Source: Sphaerisporangium sp. (GTDB lineage: Bacteria > Actinomycetota > Actinomycetes > Streptosporangiales > Streptosporangiaceae). From it: 64,000 bases of DNA. Below are positions 1-9,503 of the stretch, piece by piece. Under the pieces are notes generated by a model. That model searched no databases. It worked only from the letters and a program-made list of their open reading frames with translations, and was not told the origin of the DNA. The stretch lies in NCBI GenBank assembly GCA_025964675.1, contig JAOPYI010000255.1:1-64000 (forward strand), given 5' to 3'. Each line of letters opens with the position of its first letter. Positions within the stretch are counted from its first letter, which is position 1. Made by a program: the position numbers and the translations under genes.

Positions 1-53
1 CATGGCGAGCGCTTCCGGCTCGACGGCCCCGGCCCGCTTCGCTCGGTACGGCC

Positions 54-94
54 AGGGGTACCCCTACCCAGCAAGCGCTTGCTTACAGTAGGGG
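54..94. promoter_or_regulatory. Nested palindromes, LacI-type operator candidate
   Basis: A perfect 14-base palindrome AGCAAGCGCTTGCT (70-83) is framed by CCCCTAC (61-67) and its complement GTAGGGG (88-94), and AGGGGTACCCCT (54-65) is a second palindrome on the left edge. The central AAGCGCTT core is typical of LacI-family operators (family knowledge). The bases CAT at 1-3 could be the start codon of a minus-strand gene leaving the window, which such an operator could control. A terminator role for the outer arms is the alternative. Confidence 0.4.
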
Positions 95-114
95 TTGTGA
101 GGGTTACGCCCACT

Positions 115-141
115 TTGCGGCGCATGGAACACTGATAGGCA
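115..141 (+). promoter_or_regulatory. Possible promoter of the rib operon
   Basis: TTGCGG (115-120) and TAGGCA (136-141) are 15 bases apart, just upstream of the FMN riboswitch, so a transcript would begin close to the first aptamer helix. The spacing is short and the match modest; the call rests mainly on position. Confidence 0.3.
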
Positions 142-147
142 GAGCAG

Positions 148-275
148 CGTGCTCCGGGGTCGGTGTAATTCCGAACCGGCGGTGACAGTCCGCGACCCGG
201 CCGAGTCCATCGGCCGGTGGACCTGGTGAAATTCCGGGACCGACGGTGAAAGTCCGGATGGGAGGAAGCGCGCGA
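148..275 (+). promoter_or_regulatory. FMN riboswitch (RFN element)
   Basis: The conserved RFN blocks appear in order: GGTGTAATTCCGAACCGGCGG near 160-182 (given as two overlapping blocks, CGGTGTAATTCC and GAACCGGCGGTGA), a variable helix with complementary arms CGGCC...GGCCG around 198-216, GGTGAAATTCCGGGACCGAC at about 224-243, then GGTGAAAGTCCGGATGGGAG at about 245-264. These match the FMN aptamer consensus of rib operons. It precedes ribE-ribM-ribBA-ribH on the same strand, so FMN should shut off synthesis and uptake together. The regulated step (termination or ribosome access) is not proven. Confidence 0.95.
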
Positions 276-302
276 GCGTCCGGCGACCATGTCGCCGGAC
301 GC
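276..302 (+). terminator. Perfect hairpin after the riboswitch (expression platform candidate)
   Basis: Arms GCGTCCGGCGA (276-286) and TCGCCGGACGC (292-302) are perfectly complementary over 11 bp with loop CCATG. It follows the aptamer directly and has no U-tract, as is common for terminators of high-GC actinomycetes. It is the best candidate for the switching element. The loop contains an ATG (289-291). Confidence 0.6.
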
Positions 303-625
303 GTACGTGGTGCGTCTGCCGCACCCGATCACCCCGGGGCCCGCCGTGGCAAGAAAGCTACTGGCGAGTAGGAGGGGCCGGGTGGGCCGACCGGACGTCA
401 CCACGTGGCGCGCCATCGGACGCGCCGCGTCTCCTTGCGCCATCCCCGCTTCCCGTGCCCGTGCCGTCGCGCCCCCTCGCGTACGACCGGAGCTCTTCGG
501 GTTCTTCGCGGATTCCCCCCTGTCCCCCGGAAGACGGGCGGATCCTCGCGGGTTGCTTCCTCACGCAGCTTCCGATCGGCCCGAGCTCCGGCTCCTCGCC
601 CGGCCGCACCGCACAAGGAGCGTTG
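303..625 (+). other. Long untranslated leader before ribE
   Basis: I see no gene I can support in these 323 bases. An open frame from the ATG at 289 runs to 645, overlapping the start of ribE by 20 bases, but its Arg/Pro-rich translation resembles nothing known and looks like high-GC noise. In related operons this position can hold ribD (family knowledge); nothing like a deaminase-reductase is present here. A ribosome binding site GGAG lies just before the ribE ATG. Confidence 0.5.
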
Positions 626-1234
626 ATGTTCACAGGAATCGTTGAGGAGCTCGGCGAGCTCGACGGCGTGGAGGTGCTGCCAGACGCGGCACGCTTCTCC
701 ATCCGAGGCAGGACCGTCGCCGATGGCGCCCGGCACGGCGAGTCGATCGCGGTCAACGGCGTCTGCCTGACCGTCGTGGACGCCTGCGGCGACACGTTCA
801 CCGCCGACGTGATGAAGGAGACCCTCGACCGCAGCTCGCTCGGATCCCTCACGCCGGGCATGCGGGTCAACCTGGAGCGGGCCGTCCGCGCCGACCAGCG
901 CCTCGGCGGCCACATCGTGCAGGGCCACGTGGACGGCACCGGAGTGGTGCTGGCCCGCGAGCCGGCCGAGCACTGGGAGGTCGTGCGGATCTCCCTGCCG
1001 CCCGGGCTCGGTCGCTACGTGGTCGAGAAGGGGTCGATCGCCGTCGACGGCATCAGCCTGACGGTCGTGAGCGTGGACGACGCCGAGTTCGCCGTCAGCC
1101 TCATCCCCACGACCCTCAAGCTCACCACGCTCGGCCTCAAGGAGCCGGGCGACCCGGTGAACCTCGAGGTCGACGTGATCGCGAAGTACGTCGAGAAGCT
1201 CGTCGGCCCGCGCGGCGAGGGCGCCGCGTCATGA
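626..1234 (+). CDS. ribE: Riboflavin synthase, alpha subunit type
   Basis: This enzyme converts two 6,7-dimethyl-8-ribityllumazine molecules into riboflavin, the last step of the pathway. The protein has 202 residues, the usual size, and shows the duplicated lumazine-binding barrel: the first copy begins [12 protein letters not shown], the second contains [12 protein letters not shown] near residues 94-105. The ATG at 626 follows an AAGGAG box; the open frame extends further upstream, but the N-terminal MFTGIVE is the family start. It is the first gene of an operon under an FMN riboswitch, and its TGA overlaps the ATG of ribM by four bases, implying translational coupling. Confidence 0.96.
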   Translation: MFTGIVEELGELDGVEVLPDAARFSIRGRTVADGARHGESIAVNGVCLTVVDACGDTFTADVMKETLDRSSLGSLTPGMRVNLERAVRADQRLGGHIVQGHVDGTGVVLAREPAEHWEVVRISLPPGLGRYVVEKGSIAVDGISLTVVSVDDAEFAVSLIPTTLKLTTLGLKEPGDPVNLEVDVIAKYVEKLVGPRGEGAAS

Positions 1235-1847
1235 GCTGGACCCAGGCGGGCTTCACCCTGTTCGGCCAGCACGTCCTCTGGACCGACCTGGTCGGCAACA
1301 TCTGCGCGCTCGCGACCGTCTGGCTCGCCATGAACCGCACGATCTGGACCTGGCCCGTACAGCTCGTCGGCTCGGTGCTGCTGTTCACCGCCTCGGTCGA
1401 GGCGCACATCACCGGCAACGCGCTGAAGCAGGCGATGTTCGGCGTACTCGCCCTGTACGGCTGGGTCCGCTGGACCAGGGGCACCAAGGAGGGCAAGACG
1501 CTGCCCGTACGGCCGGGGAGCACCCGCGAGCGTGTCACGCTGATCGCGGTCATGGTGGCCGCGACCGCGCTCGTCGCCCTGTTCTTCACCGTGACCGGCT
1601 GGTCGTGGGCGCCGCTGCCGGACGCCTACATCTTCGTCGGCAGCGCCATCGCCACCTACGCCCAAGGCAGGGCGCTGATCGACTTCTGGTGGATCTGGAT
1701 CGCGGTCGACGTGGTCGGCGTCCCCCTGGCGTTCGGCTCCGGCCTCGTCGTCTCCGGCGTGGTGTACGGCATCTTCTTCGTCATGGTTCTGCTCGGGATT
1801 CGCGAGTGGCGGCGGCAGTACAGCCGCCGGCTGGAGGTAGTCACAGC

Positions 1848-1851
<4 letters not shown>
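1231..1851 (+). CDS. ribM: Riboflavin transporter, PnuC/PnuX (RibM) family
   Basis: A 206-residue membrane protein of the PnuC-like family, with about six to seven hydrophobic helices (for example residues 10-35, 42-60, 95-118, 130-150 and 165-190). PnuC proteins usually carry nicotinamide riboside, but members inside rib operons behind FMN riboswitches (RibM of Streptomyces davaonensis, PnuX of Corynebacterium) are riboflavin facilitators. The position between ribE and ribBA, with four-base overlaps on both sides, argues for riboflavin. The family is clear; the substrate is inferred from context. Confidence 0.88.
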
Positions 1852-3588
<1,737 letters not shown>

Positions 3589-3630
3589 GGAACTTGCCGC
3601 GCCGATACCGCGCCATCCGGACGGGCCGCC

Positions 3631-4083
3631 GTGCCTGAAAGCGAACTGCCGCCCCTGCCGATGACCTGGCGGCCACGCCGGGCCCGGATCCTGGCGTACG
3701 GTTTCGCCACGGTGATGGTCGTGGGTTCGATCGTGCTCGCCGTGCTGCTCCCTCCGCCGTTCAAGCTGCCCGACAAGGTGGGCCTGGTGGCCTTCGGCTG
3801 CCTGGTCGCGTTCATCCTGCACCTGCTGGGACGGCTACGCGTGGAGGCCGACGAGCGGGGCGTCACGGTGGTCAACGCCGTGCGCGTCCACCGGTACGAA
3901 TGGCCCGAGGTGCTCGGCGTGAACCTGCCGGAAGGGGAGCCGTGGCCCAAGCTCGACCTGGCCGACGGCTCCAGCGTCGGGGCCATGGGCATCCAGGGCA
4001 CCGAGAGGGGCCGCTCACAGAAGGCCGTCGCGGAGCTGCGCGCCCTCATCCACCAGTACGGCGAGGCCCCCGACCGCCGCTAG
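3631..4083 (+). CDS. PH-domain-like membrane protein
   Basis: A 150-residue protein with two hydrophobic segments (about residues 18-38 and 48-68) followed by a soluble region beginning RVEADERGVTVVN and containing RYEWPEVLGV. That pattern fits the small bacterial PH-domain (bPH) membrane proteins. Its biochemical role is unknown. It begins at GTG 3631, 42 bases after ribH on the same strand, and may be read through from the rib operon; such a gene next to ribH is a common actinomycete arrangement (recalled, not checked). The call to the PH family is from fold-pattern resemblance. Confidence 0.75.
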   Translation: MPESELPPLPMTWRPRRARILAYGFATVMVVGSIVLAVLLPPPFKLPDKVGLVAFGCLVAFILHLLGRLRVEADERGVTVVNAVRVHRYEWPEVLGVNLPEGEPWPKLDLADGSSVGAMGIQGTERGRSQKAVAELRALIHQYGEAPDRR

Positions 4084-4117
4084 GCGGCCGGGGCGCGCCG
4101 GGCCCGGCGGGCGGGGG

Positions 4118-4372
4118 TCAGGGCGCCTCGTCGGTCGGGGCGGGGGGATAGCGGCTCTTGCGGCGCGCCTCGGCCGCCGCCTGCTCGTCGAGCTGGCGGG
4201 CGAGGTCCTCGAGGTCGTCGGCGCCGAGCAGGTTGGAGACGCCGAACCTCGCGGCGGTGGTGGACCAGGCGTGGCGCCGGTAGGCCACCCAGCCGCCGTG
4301 GAACTCCATGATCTCCCATTTGCGGCCGTGGCGCTGCTGGACCTGCGCGAGCGTCAGGCGGTTCACGGTCAC
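4118..4372 (-). CDS. Small hypothetical protein
   Basis: An 84-residue protein from GTG 4372 (a second in-frame GTG lies at 4366). The sequence has a compact region TLAQVQQRHGRKWEIMEF, then GGWVAYRRHAW and a charged helical part DDLEDLARQLDEQAAAE. The frame remains open back to a TTG at 4492, but the added residues are a proline-rich stretch that looks non-coding, so I prefer the internal start. No family recognised. It converges with the PH-domain gene; a 14-base palindrome CGCCGGGCCCGGCG (4096-4109) lies between them. Confidence 0.55.
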   Translation of the reverse strand: MTVNRLTLAQVQQRHGRKWEIMEFHGGWVAYRRHAWSTTAARFGVSNLLGADDLEDLARQLDEQAAAEARRKSRYPPAPTDEAP

Positions 4373-4687
4373 CGGTCGTGCGCCGTGCCCTCGAGGCGCA
4401 CGACCCTTCTTCTCAGCTTCACTGAGGGGCGGCGCGGCAGGTGGCGGTGGGGGGCGTGCGTGGAGGCCACTGTGACAGCTTCCCTTCGTCAATAACCCGA
4501 GTCAAACTCGTGTTTACAGAACGTTATGAGCCCGTGCAAGGGTTATTCGGAGCCGAAGGGCTTCCGGATGACTCATCGGCGCTGTTTCCCCGGGTTATCT
4601 GTCTTTCACCGCCTGCGGCGGGTGGCCGGGGGCGAGGGACGGCCGCCCCTCGCCCCGCCGCCTCGGCGCGCTCTCGGGCCCGGCCGG
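4373..4687. other. Intergenic region with AATAACCC/GGGTTATT repeats
   Basis: No gene I can support. The part from about 4490 to 4610 is noticeably AT-richer than the surroundings. AATAACCC (4491-4498) is complementary to GGGTTATT (4540-4547), GGGTTAT occurs again near 4592, and CGAGTcaaACTCG (4498-4510) is a small palindrome. It separates two minus-strand genes and could hold the promoter and operator of the small gene at 4118-4372. Confidence 0.35.
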
Positions 4688-5839
4688 TCAGGCGGTCAGG
4701 CGGACGGGCTCTCCCGCGCCGTCGAGGACGCCCCTGCGGCGCAGCTCGGGCAGCACTCCCTCGCCGAACCAGTAGGCCTCCTCCAGATGCGGGTAGCCGG
4801 ACAGGACGAACTCGCTGATGCCCTGGCCGGCGTACTCCTCGATGAGGTCGGCCACCTCGGCGTGGCTGCCGACGAGCGCCGTCCCCGCGCCGCCGCGCAC
4901 CAGTCCGACGCCCGCCCACAGGCCCGGGTAGACCTCCAGGTCGTGCACGCTGCCGCCTTCACGGCGGTAGTCCTCGTGTAGTGCGAGCATGCGCTTCTGC
5001 CCGACCGAGTCGCTGCGGTGAAGGGTCTGCTGGGCGGTGCGGATGTCGGCGGGGTCGATGGCCTCCAGCAGGCGGGCGGCCTCGGCCCACGCCTGCTCGG
5101 AGGTGTCCCGGGTGATGACGTGCAGCCTGATGCCGAATCTCAGCGTCCGTCCCTCCCCGGCGGCCAGCCCCCGCGCCCAGGCGATCTTCTCGGCGACCTG
5201 GGCGGGCGGCTCACCCCAGGTGAGGTACGTCTGGACGTGCTTGGCCGCGACCACGCCGGCCGCCGCGGACGAGCCCCCGAAGTAAAGCTCGGGGACCGGG
5301 TGCGGCGGCTCGGCCACCGTGGCGCCCTCCACCTGGTAGTGCGTGCCGGTGAAGTCGTACGGCGTGCCGCTCCACGCCCCGCGCACGATGGAGAGGAACT
5401 CATCGGTCCTCGCGTACCGCTCGTCCTTGGACAGGTGGTCGCCGAAACGGCGCTGCTCTGTGGTCTCCCCGCCGGTGACGACGTTGAGCAGCAGCCGCCC
5501 GCCGGAGATCCGCTGGTAGGTCGCCGCCATCTGGGCGGCCAGGGTGGGGGAGACGAAGCCGGGCCGGAAGGCGACGAGGAACTTCAGCCGCGTGGTCTGC
5601 TGGGTGAGCGCGGCGGTGACCAGCCAGGCGTCCTCGCACCACGTGCCGGTCGGGGTCAGCACCGCCTCGAACCCGAGCTGCTCGGCCGATCTCGCGATCT
5701 GGCCGAGGTAGTCGATGGAGGGCGGCCGGAACGCGCTCGCCGTCGGACGGCCGTGCCCGCGTTGGAGCCCGTGGCCGCCGCCGACGATCGCCCGGCTGTC
5801 CCCGGAGGTGGGCAGGAACCAGTGGAACTTGGCAGTCAT
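4688..5839 (-). CDS. ssuD: FMNH2-dependent alkanesulfonate monooxygenase
   Basis: This luciferase-like flavin enzyme uses FMNH2 and oxygen to split alkanesulfonates into sulfite and an aldehyde, giving sulfur when sulfate is scarce. The 383 residues are the normal SsuD size. The N-terminus KFHWFLPTSGDSR, the segment PTGTWCEDAWLVTAAL and the later LNVVTGGE and RTDEFLSIVRGAW motifs are those of SsuD rather than of F420 relatives. It is the last gene of ssuCBAD, four bases after ssuA. A partner flavin reductase (SsuE) is not present in the window. Confidence 0.93.
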   Translation of the reverse strand: MTAKFHWFLPTSGDSRAIVGGGHGLQRGHGRPTASAFRPPSIDYLGQIARSAEQLGFEAVLTPTGTWCEDAWLVTAALTQQTTRLKFLVAFRPGFVSPTLAAQMAATYQRISGGRLLLNVVTGGETTEQRRFGDHLSKDERYARTDEFLSIVRGAWSGTPYDFTGTHYQVEGATVAEPPHPVPELYFGGSSAAAGVVAAKHVQTYLTWGEPPAQVAEKIAWARGLAAGEGRTLRFGIRLHVITRDTSEQAWAEAARLLEAIDPADIRTAQQTLHRSDSVGQKRMLALHEDYRREGGSVHDLEVYPGLWAGVGLVRGGAGTALVGSHAEVADLIEEYAGQGISEFVLSGYPHLEEAYWFGEGVLPELRRRGVLDGAGEPVRLTA

Positions 5840-5842
5840 CGC

Positions 5843-6838
5843 TCAGGTGTCCTTTTTGACGATGTCGTTGAACCGGCGGTCGGCGAAGTCAGTGAACGTG
5901 ATCTTCCCGGGGAGTAGTCCCTCGGCGGTGAAGGCGTCTGCCATCTCCTGCTCGGAGGCGACCAGCGCGTCGTCGATCGGCACGGGGGTGGTGGTCCGGT
6001 TTCCGGCGGCGGCCGTCGTGACCCCGATCGACAGGCCCGTCTCCTTCGCCCAGACCTCGGCCCACTCGGCCTGGTGGGTGTTGGCCCAGATCTTGGCGCG
6101 CTGCAGGCGGGTGAGGTAGTCGCGGATCGCCGCCGCCTTGGCCGTGTCGGCGAGCGCGGCCTGCCCCGCGACCTGGAAGTTGTAGCCGTTGACGTAGCCG
6201 GCGCCGTCCACCAGGACCTTGGCCTTGTTCTGCACCGTGGCCTGTGAGGTGTACGGGTCCCAGATCGCCCAGGCGTCGATCTGCCCGGAGCTGAAGGCGG
6301 CGAGCGCGTCGGCGGGCTGGAGGTAGTTCACCGTGATGTCCTTGAAGGTGAGGTTCTCCTTCCGCAGCACGGCGAGCAGGTGGTAGTGCGCCGAGCTTCC
6401 CTTGGCCACGGCGATCCGCTTGCCCTTGAGCTGGGCCGGGCTCGTGATGGCCGACCCGGGAGGCACGACCACGGCCGCGCCCGCGACGTTCTGCCTGTCC
6501 GCCGCCACGATGGCGATCTTGGAGTTGGCCGCCGCCGCGAAGATCGGCGGCGTGTTCCCCACCGCGCCGAGGTCGACGCCGCCGGCGTTGACGGCCTCCA
6601 GAAGCGGGGGCCCGGAGGGGAACTGCGCCCAGGTGACCTTGTAAGGCAGCTTGTCGAGCTCGCCGGCCGCCGAGAGGAGCACCTGGGAGCCGGCCTTCTG
6701 GTCGCCGACCTTGAGGGTGATCCCCGAGAGGTCGGACGCCGAACCCGTCGAGGGGCCGCTTCCCGAGGTCCCTCCGCAGGCGGCGAGCACGGCCGTAAGC
6801 CCCAGCACTCCGAGCAGCCGGACGGCCTTGCCGATCAT
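5843..6838 (-). CDS. ssuA: Sulfonate ABC transporter, substrate-binding lipoprotein
   Basis: A 331-residue periplasmic-type binding protein of the nitrate/sulfonate/taurine (SsuA/TauA) class that would deliver sulfonates to SsuBC. A lipoprotein signal ends in LAACG, putting the lipidated cysteine at residue 21. Further family features are VTWAQFPSGPPLLEAVNAG, DLGAVGNTPPIFAAA and GQIDAWAIWDPYT. The ATG at 6838 follows a GGAGG box and overlaps the stop of a 13-codon bridging ORF. The open frame runs farther upstream into ssuB but only as a shadow. Confidence 0.93.
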   Translation of the reverse strand: MIGKAVRLLGVLGLTAVLAACGGTSGSGPSTGSASDLSGITLKVGDQKAGSQVLLSAAGELDKLPYKVTWAQFPSGPPLLEAVNAGGVDLGAVGNTPPIFAAAANSKIAIVAADRQNVAGAAVVVPPGSAITSPAQLKGKRIAVAKGSSAHYHLLAVLRKENLTFKDITVNYLQPADALAAFSSGQIDAWAIWDPYTSQATVQNKAKVLVDGAGYVNGYNFQVAGQAALADTAKAAAIRDYLTRLQRAKIWANTHQAEWAEVWAKETGLSIGVTTAAAGNRTTTPVPIDDALVASEQEMADAFTAEGLLPGKITFTDFADRRFNDIVKKDT

Positions 6839-6876
6839 CGCGTGCCCTCCGGGGTCACGACGAGCGTGGTGATCAT
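6835..6876 (-). CDS. 13-codon bridging ORF between ssuB and ssuA
   Basis: The frame encodes MITTLVVTPEGTR. Its ATG overlaps the ssuB TGA as ATGA and its TGA overlaps the ssuA ATG as ATGA, so it spans the gap exactly. The ssuA ribosome binding site (GGAGG) lies inside it. This is the same geometry as the 19-codon ORF between ribBA and ribH. A coupling function is inferred; there is no recognisable product. Confidence 0.35.
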   Translation of the reverse strand: MITTLVVTPEGTR

Positions 6877-7631
6877 TGCTGTTCCTCCGGGGTGCCTTGC
6901 CGTTCGGTGATGAGCCGTCCCTCAGGGGCCACGCCGAGCGCGGTGAGGAGACGGGTGCGCAAGGAGACGAGCTCCGGGTGGTCGCGGTGGCGGGGACGGG
7001 CCGCGGTGATGGCGGCCTCGTGGGCGATCCGGCCCTCGTCCAGGACGAGCACGCGGTCGGCGAGGACGAGCGCCTCGTCGACGTCATGGGTGACCAGGAG
7101 CACGGCGGGCCGGTGCCTGGCCCAGAGCTGCAGGACGAGCTGGTGCACGGTGATGCGGGTGAGCGCGTCGAGCGCGCTGAACGGCTCGTCCAGCAGCAGC
7201 AGTTCGGGCTCCCTGACGAGCGCGCGGGCCAGGCTGGCGCGCTGCGCCTCGCCCCCCGACAGCGTCAGCGGCCAGGCGCCCGCACGCTCGGTGAGGCCGA
7301 CCTCGGCGAGCGCCCGGTGGGCGCGTTCCCCGGCGTCGGGCACGGCGAGGCCCAGCGCGATGTTGGCGTCTACCCGCTTCCAGGGCACGAGCCGTGGCTC
7401 CTGGAAGGCGACGGCGACCGTGCCGGTCACGTCCAGGTCGCCCTCGACGTCGCGGTCCAGCCCGGCGAGCGCGCGCAGCAGCGTCGACTTGCCGGAGCCG
7501 CTCCGCCCGAGCAGGGCGATGAACTCCCCGCCGTGGATGTCAAGGTCCAGGCTGTGAAGGATGACACGTTCGCCGAACCGCCGGGTGAGGCCCCGGATCC
7601 CCGCTACTCGCTGAGAAAGCCGCGCCGCCAT
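6873..7631 (-). CDS. ssuB: Sulfonate ABC transporter, ATPase
   Basis: The cytoplasmic ATPase that powers SsuC-mediated sulfonate import. From ATG 7631 it has 252 residues. Walker A is GRSGSGKST (about 42-50), the ABC signature is LSGGEAQR, Walker B is LLLLDEPFSALD and the switch histidine sits in LLVTHDVDEA. The Q-loop reads FQEPRLVPWK, typical of the nitrate/sulfonate/taurine group. The start overlaps the end of ssuC by 28 bases. Confidence 0.94.
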   Translation of the reverse strand: MAARLSQRVAGIRGLTRRFGERVILHSLDLDIHGGEFIALLGRSGSGKSTLLRALAGLDRDVEGDLDVTGTVAVAFQEPRLVPWKRVDANIALGLAVPDAGERAHRALAEVGLTERAGAWPLTLSGGEAQRASLARALVREPELLLLDEPFSALDALTRITVHQLVLQLWARHRPAVLLVTHDVDEALVLADRVLVLDEGRIAHEAAITAARPRHRDHPELVSLRTRLLTALGVAPEGRLITERQGTPEEQQ

Positions 7632-8464
7632 GAGAGCGCCCTCCGTTCCAGGAGCCGTACGACGGCGTCGGTGAGAAGGCCGAGCGCGCTGTAGACGAGC
7701 AGCCCCACCACGATGACGTCCGTGCGGAGGAACTCCCGCGCGTCGTTGATCATGTATCCCAGACCGGCGTCCGCGTTGACCTGCTCGGCCACGATGAGGG
7801 CCAGCCACGCCACGCCGAGGCTCTGCCGCAGGCCGACCAGCGTCTGCGGGAGCGCCCCCGGAAGCACGATGTGGCGGACCAGCGCGGCACGGCTCAGCTT
7901 GAGGGTGCGCGCCAGCTCGGCCAGCTTGCCGTCGACCCCGCGGATGCCCGCGAAGGTGTTGAGGTACAGCGGGAAGGACACCGCGAGCGCCACCAGCGTG
8001 ATCTTGGGCGTCTCCCCGATGCCGAACCACAGGATGAACAGCGGGATCAGCCCGAAGAACGGCAGGGCGCGGAGCATCTGCATGAGCGGGTCGACGGCGT
8101 TCTCGCCCGCCCGGCTCAGCCCGGCGACCAGGGCGAGCAGCACTCCGGAGAGGCCACCCAGCACGAAGCCGGCGGCGACCCGCTGGAGCGAGACGGCGAT
8201 GGCGTTGGGCAGCGTGCCGTCGGCCACCAGGTCGAGGGTGGTGGCGGCGACCGTGGTGGGCGCGGCGAGCAGGCGTTCGGGCAGGAGCCCGGTGGCGCTG
8301 GCGATCTGCCAGATGACGACGACCGCCAAGGGGCTGAGCCACCGCCGCCACGCTCCGCCCCGGCCCGGCGCGCGAGAGGACCGCGGGTGCGGCGGGGGGT
8401 CATGTGTCGCCGGCGGCCCGGCGGGCTCGCGTGCCGCCTGAACTTCCAGTGCGGGGGAGGACAT
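7604..8464 (-). CDS. ssuC: Sulfonate ABC transporter, permease
   Basis: A 286-residue inner-membrane permease, first gene of the ssu operon. After a proline-rich cytoplasmic start of about 40 residues come roughly six membrane helices. The EAA loop that contacts the ATPase reads GVDGKLAELARTLKLSRAAL followed by LPGALP. Family: BPD transporter inner-membrane component of the SsuC/TauC type. A minus-strand promoter lies about 40-70 bases upstream. Confidence 0.93.
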   Translation of the reverse strand: MSSPALEVQAAREPAGPPATHDPPPHPRSSRAPGRGGAWRRWLSPLAVVVIWQIASATGLLPERLLAAPTTVAATTLDLVADGTLPNAIAVSLQRVAAGFVLGGLSGVLLALVAGLSRAGENAVDPLMQMLRALPFFGLIPLFILWFGIGETPKITLVALAVSFPLYLNTFAGIRGVDGKLAELARTLKLSRAALVRHIVLPGALPQTLVGLRQSLGVAWLALIVAEQVNADAGLGYMINDAREFLRTDVIVVGLLVYSALGLLTDAVVRLLERRALSWRRGFLSE

Positions 8465-8488
8465 CGAGGGGACCTCGCAGGGTTGTCG

Positions 8489-8537
8489 TCGAGGGCGGCG
8501 TCCCTCGAATAGTTATCGCTATTACCTACCAAGTCAA
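8489..8537 (-). promoter_or_regulatory. Promoter and leader hairpin of the ssu operon
   Basis: On the minus strand TTGACT (8537-8532) and TAACTA (8515-8510) are separated by 16 bases, a good vegetative-type promoter. Directly downstream the transcript contains TCGAGGG and CCCTCGA (8508-8502 and 8495-8489), a perfect 7-bp hairpin or operator. The divergent molybdenum-maturation operon starts at 8604, so this short AT-rich stretch serves both directions; TATATT at 8543-8548 could be its -10. Confidence 0.6.
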
Positions 8538-8603
8538 TAGGTTATATTGTGAAGCCGTGTTCGGCGAAAGCCATGGCACGCCGGTGACGCGTAACCTGAG
8601 GGG

Positions 8604-9503
8604 GTGTGGCACAGGACACCCCGGGCGTCTGACATCGAAACACCAGGCAGGCTCGCCGAGCTGCTCGGCGAGCAGGCCTATCTGGCCGACGAGGGGCTGG
8701 CGACTGCCTGCTTCCTCGCGCTGAGAATGGGCCGGCCCCTGTTCCTGGAGGGCGAGGCCGGGGTCGGGAAGACCGAGCTGGCCAAGACGCTGTCCACCGT
8801 CCTCGGCGCGCCGCTCATCCGCCTCCAGTGCTACGAGGGCCTGGACGCCGCCCAGGCGCTCTACGACTGGGACTTCGCCCGGCAGTTGCTGCACCTCAAG
8901 GCGGCCGAGGCCACCGGCGCGACGGGCGCCACCGACGCCGCTCGCCTGGAGGGCGAGCTGTACGACCGGCGGTTCCTGATCGCCCGCCCGCTGCTCAAGG
9001 CCCTTGAGACCCAGCCGAGCGTGCTGCTGGTCGACGAGATCGACCGGGCCGACGACGAGTTCGAGGCGTTCCTGCTGGAGGTGCTGTCCGACTTCACGAT
9101 CTCCATCCCGGAGCTCGGCACGATCAGCGCCAAGACCCCCCCGGTCGTGGTCGTGACGTCCAACCGCACGCGCGACGTGCACGACGCGCTCAAGCGCCGG
9201 TGCCTGTACCACTGGCTGGAGCACCCGACGTTCGAGCGGGAGGTCGCCATCCTGCTGCGGCGCCTGCCCGAGTGCACCGAGACCCTCGCCGGTCAGGTGG
9301 CCCGGGCCACCGAGCGCCTGCGCGCCGCCGGCCTCGTCAAGCCGCCGGGCGTCGCGGAGACCCTCGACTGGACCGAGGCGCTGCTCACCCTCGGCGCGCG
9401 CGACCTCGACCCGGGCCTCGCCGCCGCGACCCTCGGCGCGGTGCTGAAGTACCGCGAGGACCAGGAGGCCGTGCTCAAGAACGGTCTTCTCCGCCATGGA
9501 TGA
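8604..9503 (+). CDS. MoxR-family AAA+ ATPase (CoxD type)
   Basis: A 299-residue AAA+ ATPase with Walker A GEAGVGKTE (about 50-58), Walker B VLLVDEID (about 140-147) and sensor VVVTSNRTRDVHDALKRRC. The N-terminal ETPGRLAELLGEQAYLADE and the family insert match CoxD, which in Oligotropha works with CoxE on copper-sulfur insertion into CO dehydrogenase; related pairs serve other molybdenum hydroxylases. GTG 8604 is the start. Its end overlaps the VWA gene by eight bases as ATGgATGA, typical of a coupled chaperone pair. Confidence 0.88.
   Translation: MWHRTPRASDIETPGRLAELLGEQAYLADEGLATACFLALRMGRPLFLEGEAGVGKTELAKTLSTVLGAPLIRLQCYEGLDAAQALYDWDFARQLLHLKAAEATGATGATDAARLEGELYDRRFLIARPLLKALETQPSVLLVDEIDRADDEFEAFLLEVLSDFTISIPELGTISAKTPPVVVVTSNRTRDVHDALKRRCLYHWLEHPTFEREVAILLRRLPECTETLAGQVARATERLRAAGLVKPPGVAETLDWTEALLTLGARDLDPGLAAATLGAVLKYREDQEAVLKNGLLRHG

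Noticed and set aside
289-645. 118-codon open frame between the FMN riboswitch and ribE
   Set aside because: Its ATG lies in a hairpin loop, the translation is Arg/Pro-rich without family features, and it has no ribosome binding site; more likely a by-product of high GC.
4373-4492. N-terminal extension of the small minus-strand gene to TTG 4492
   Set aside because: The added residues are a poly-proline stretch with no ribosome binding site at the TTG.
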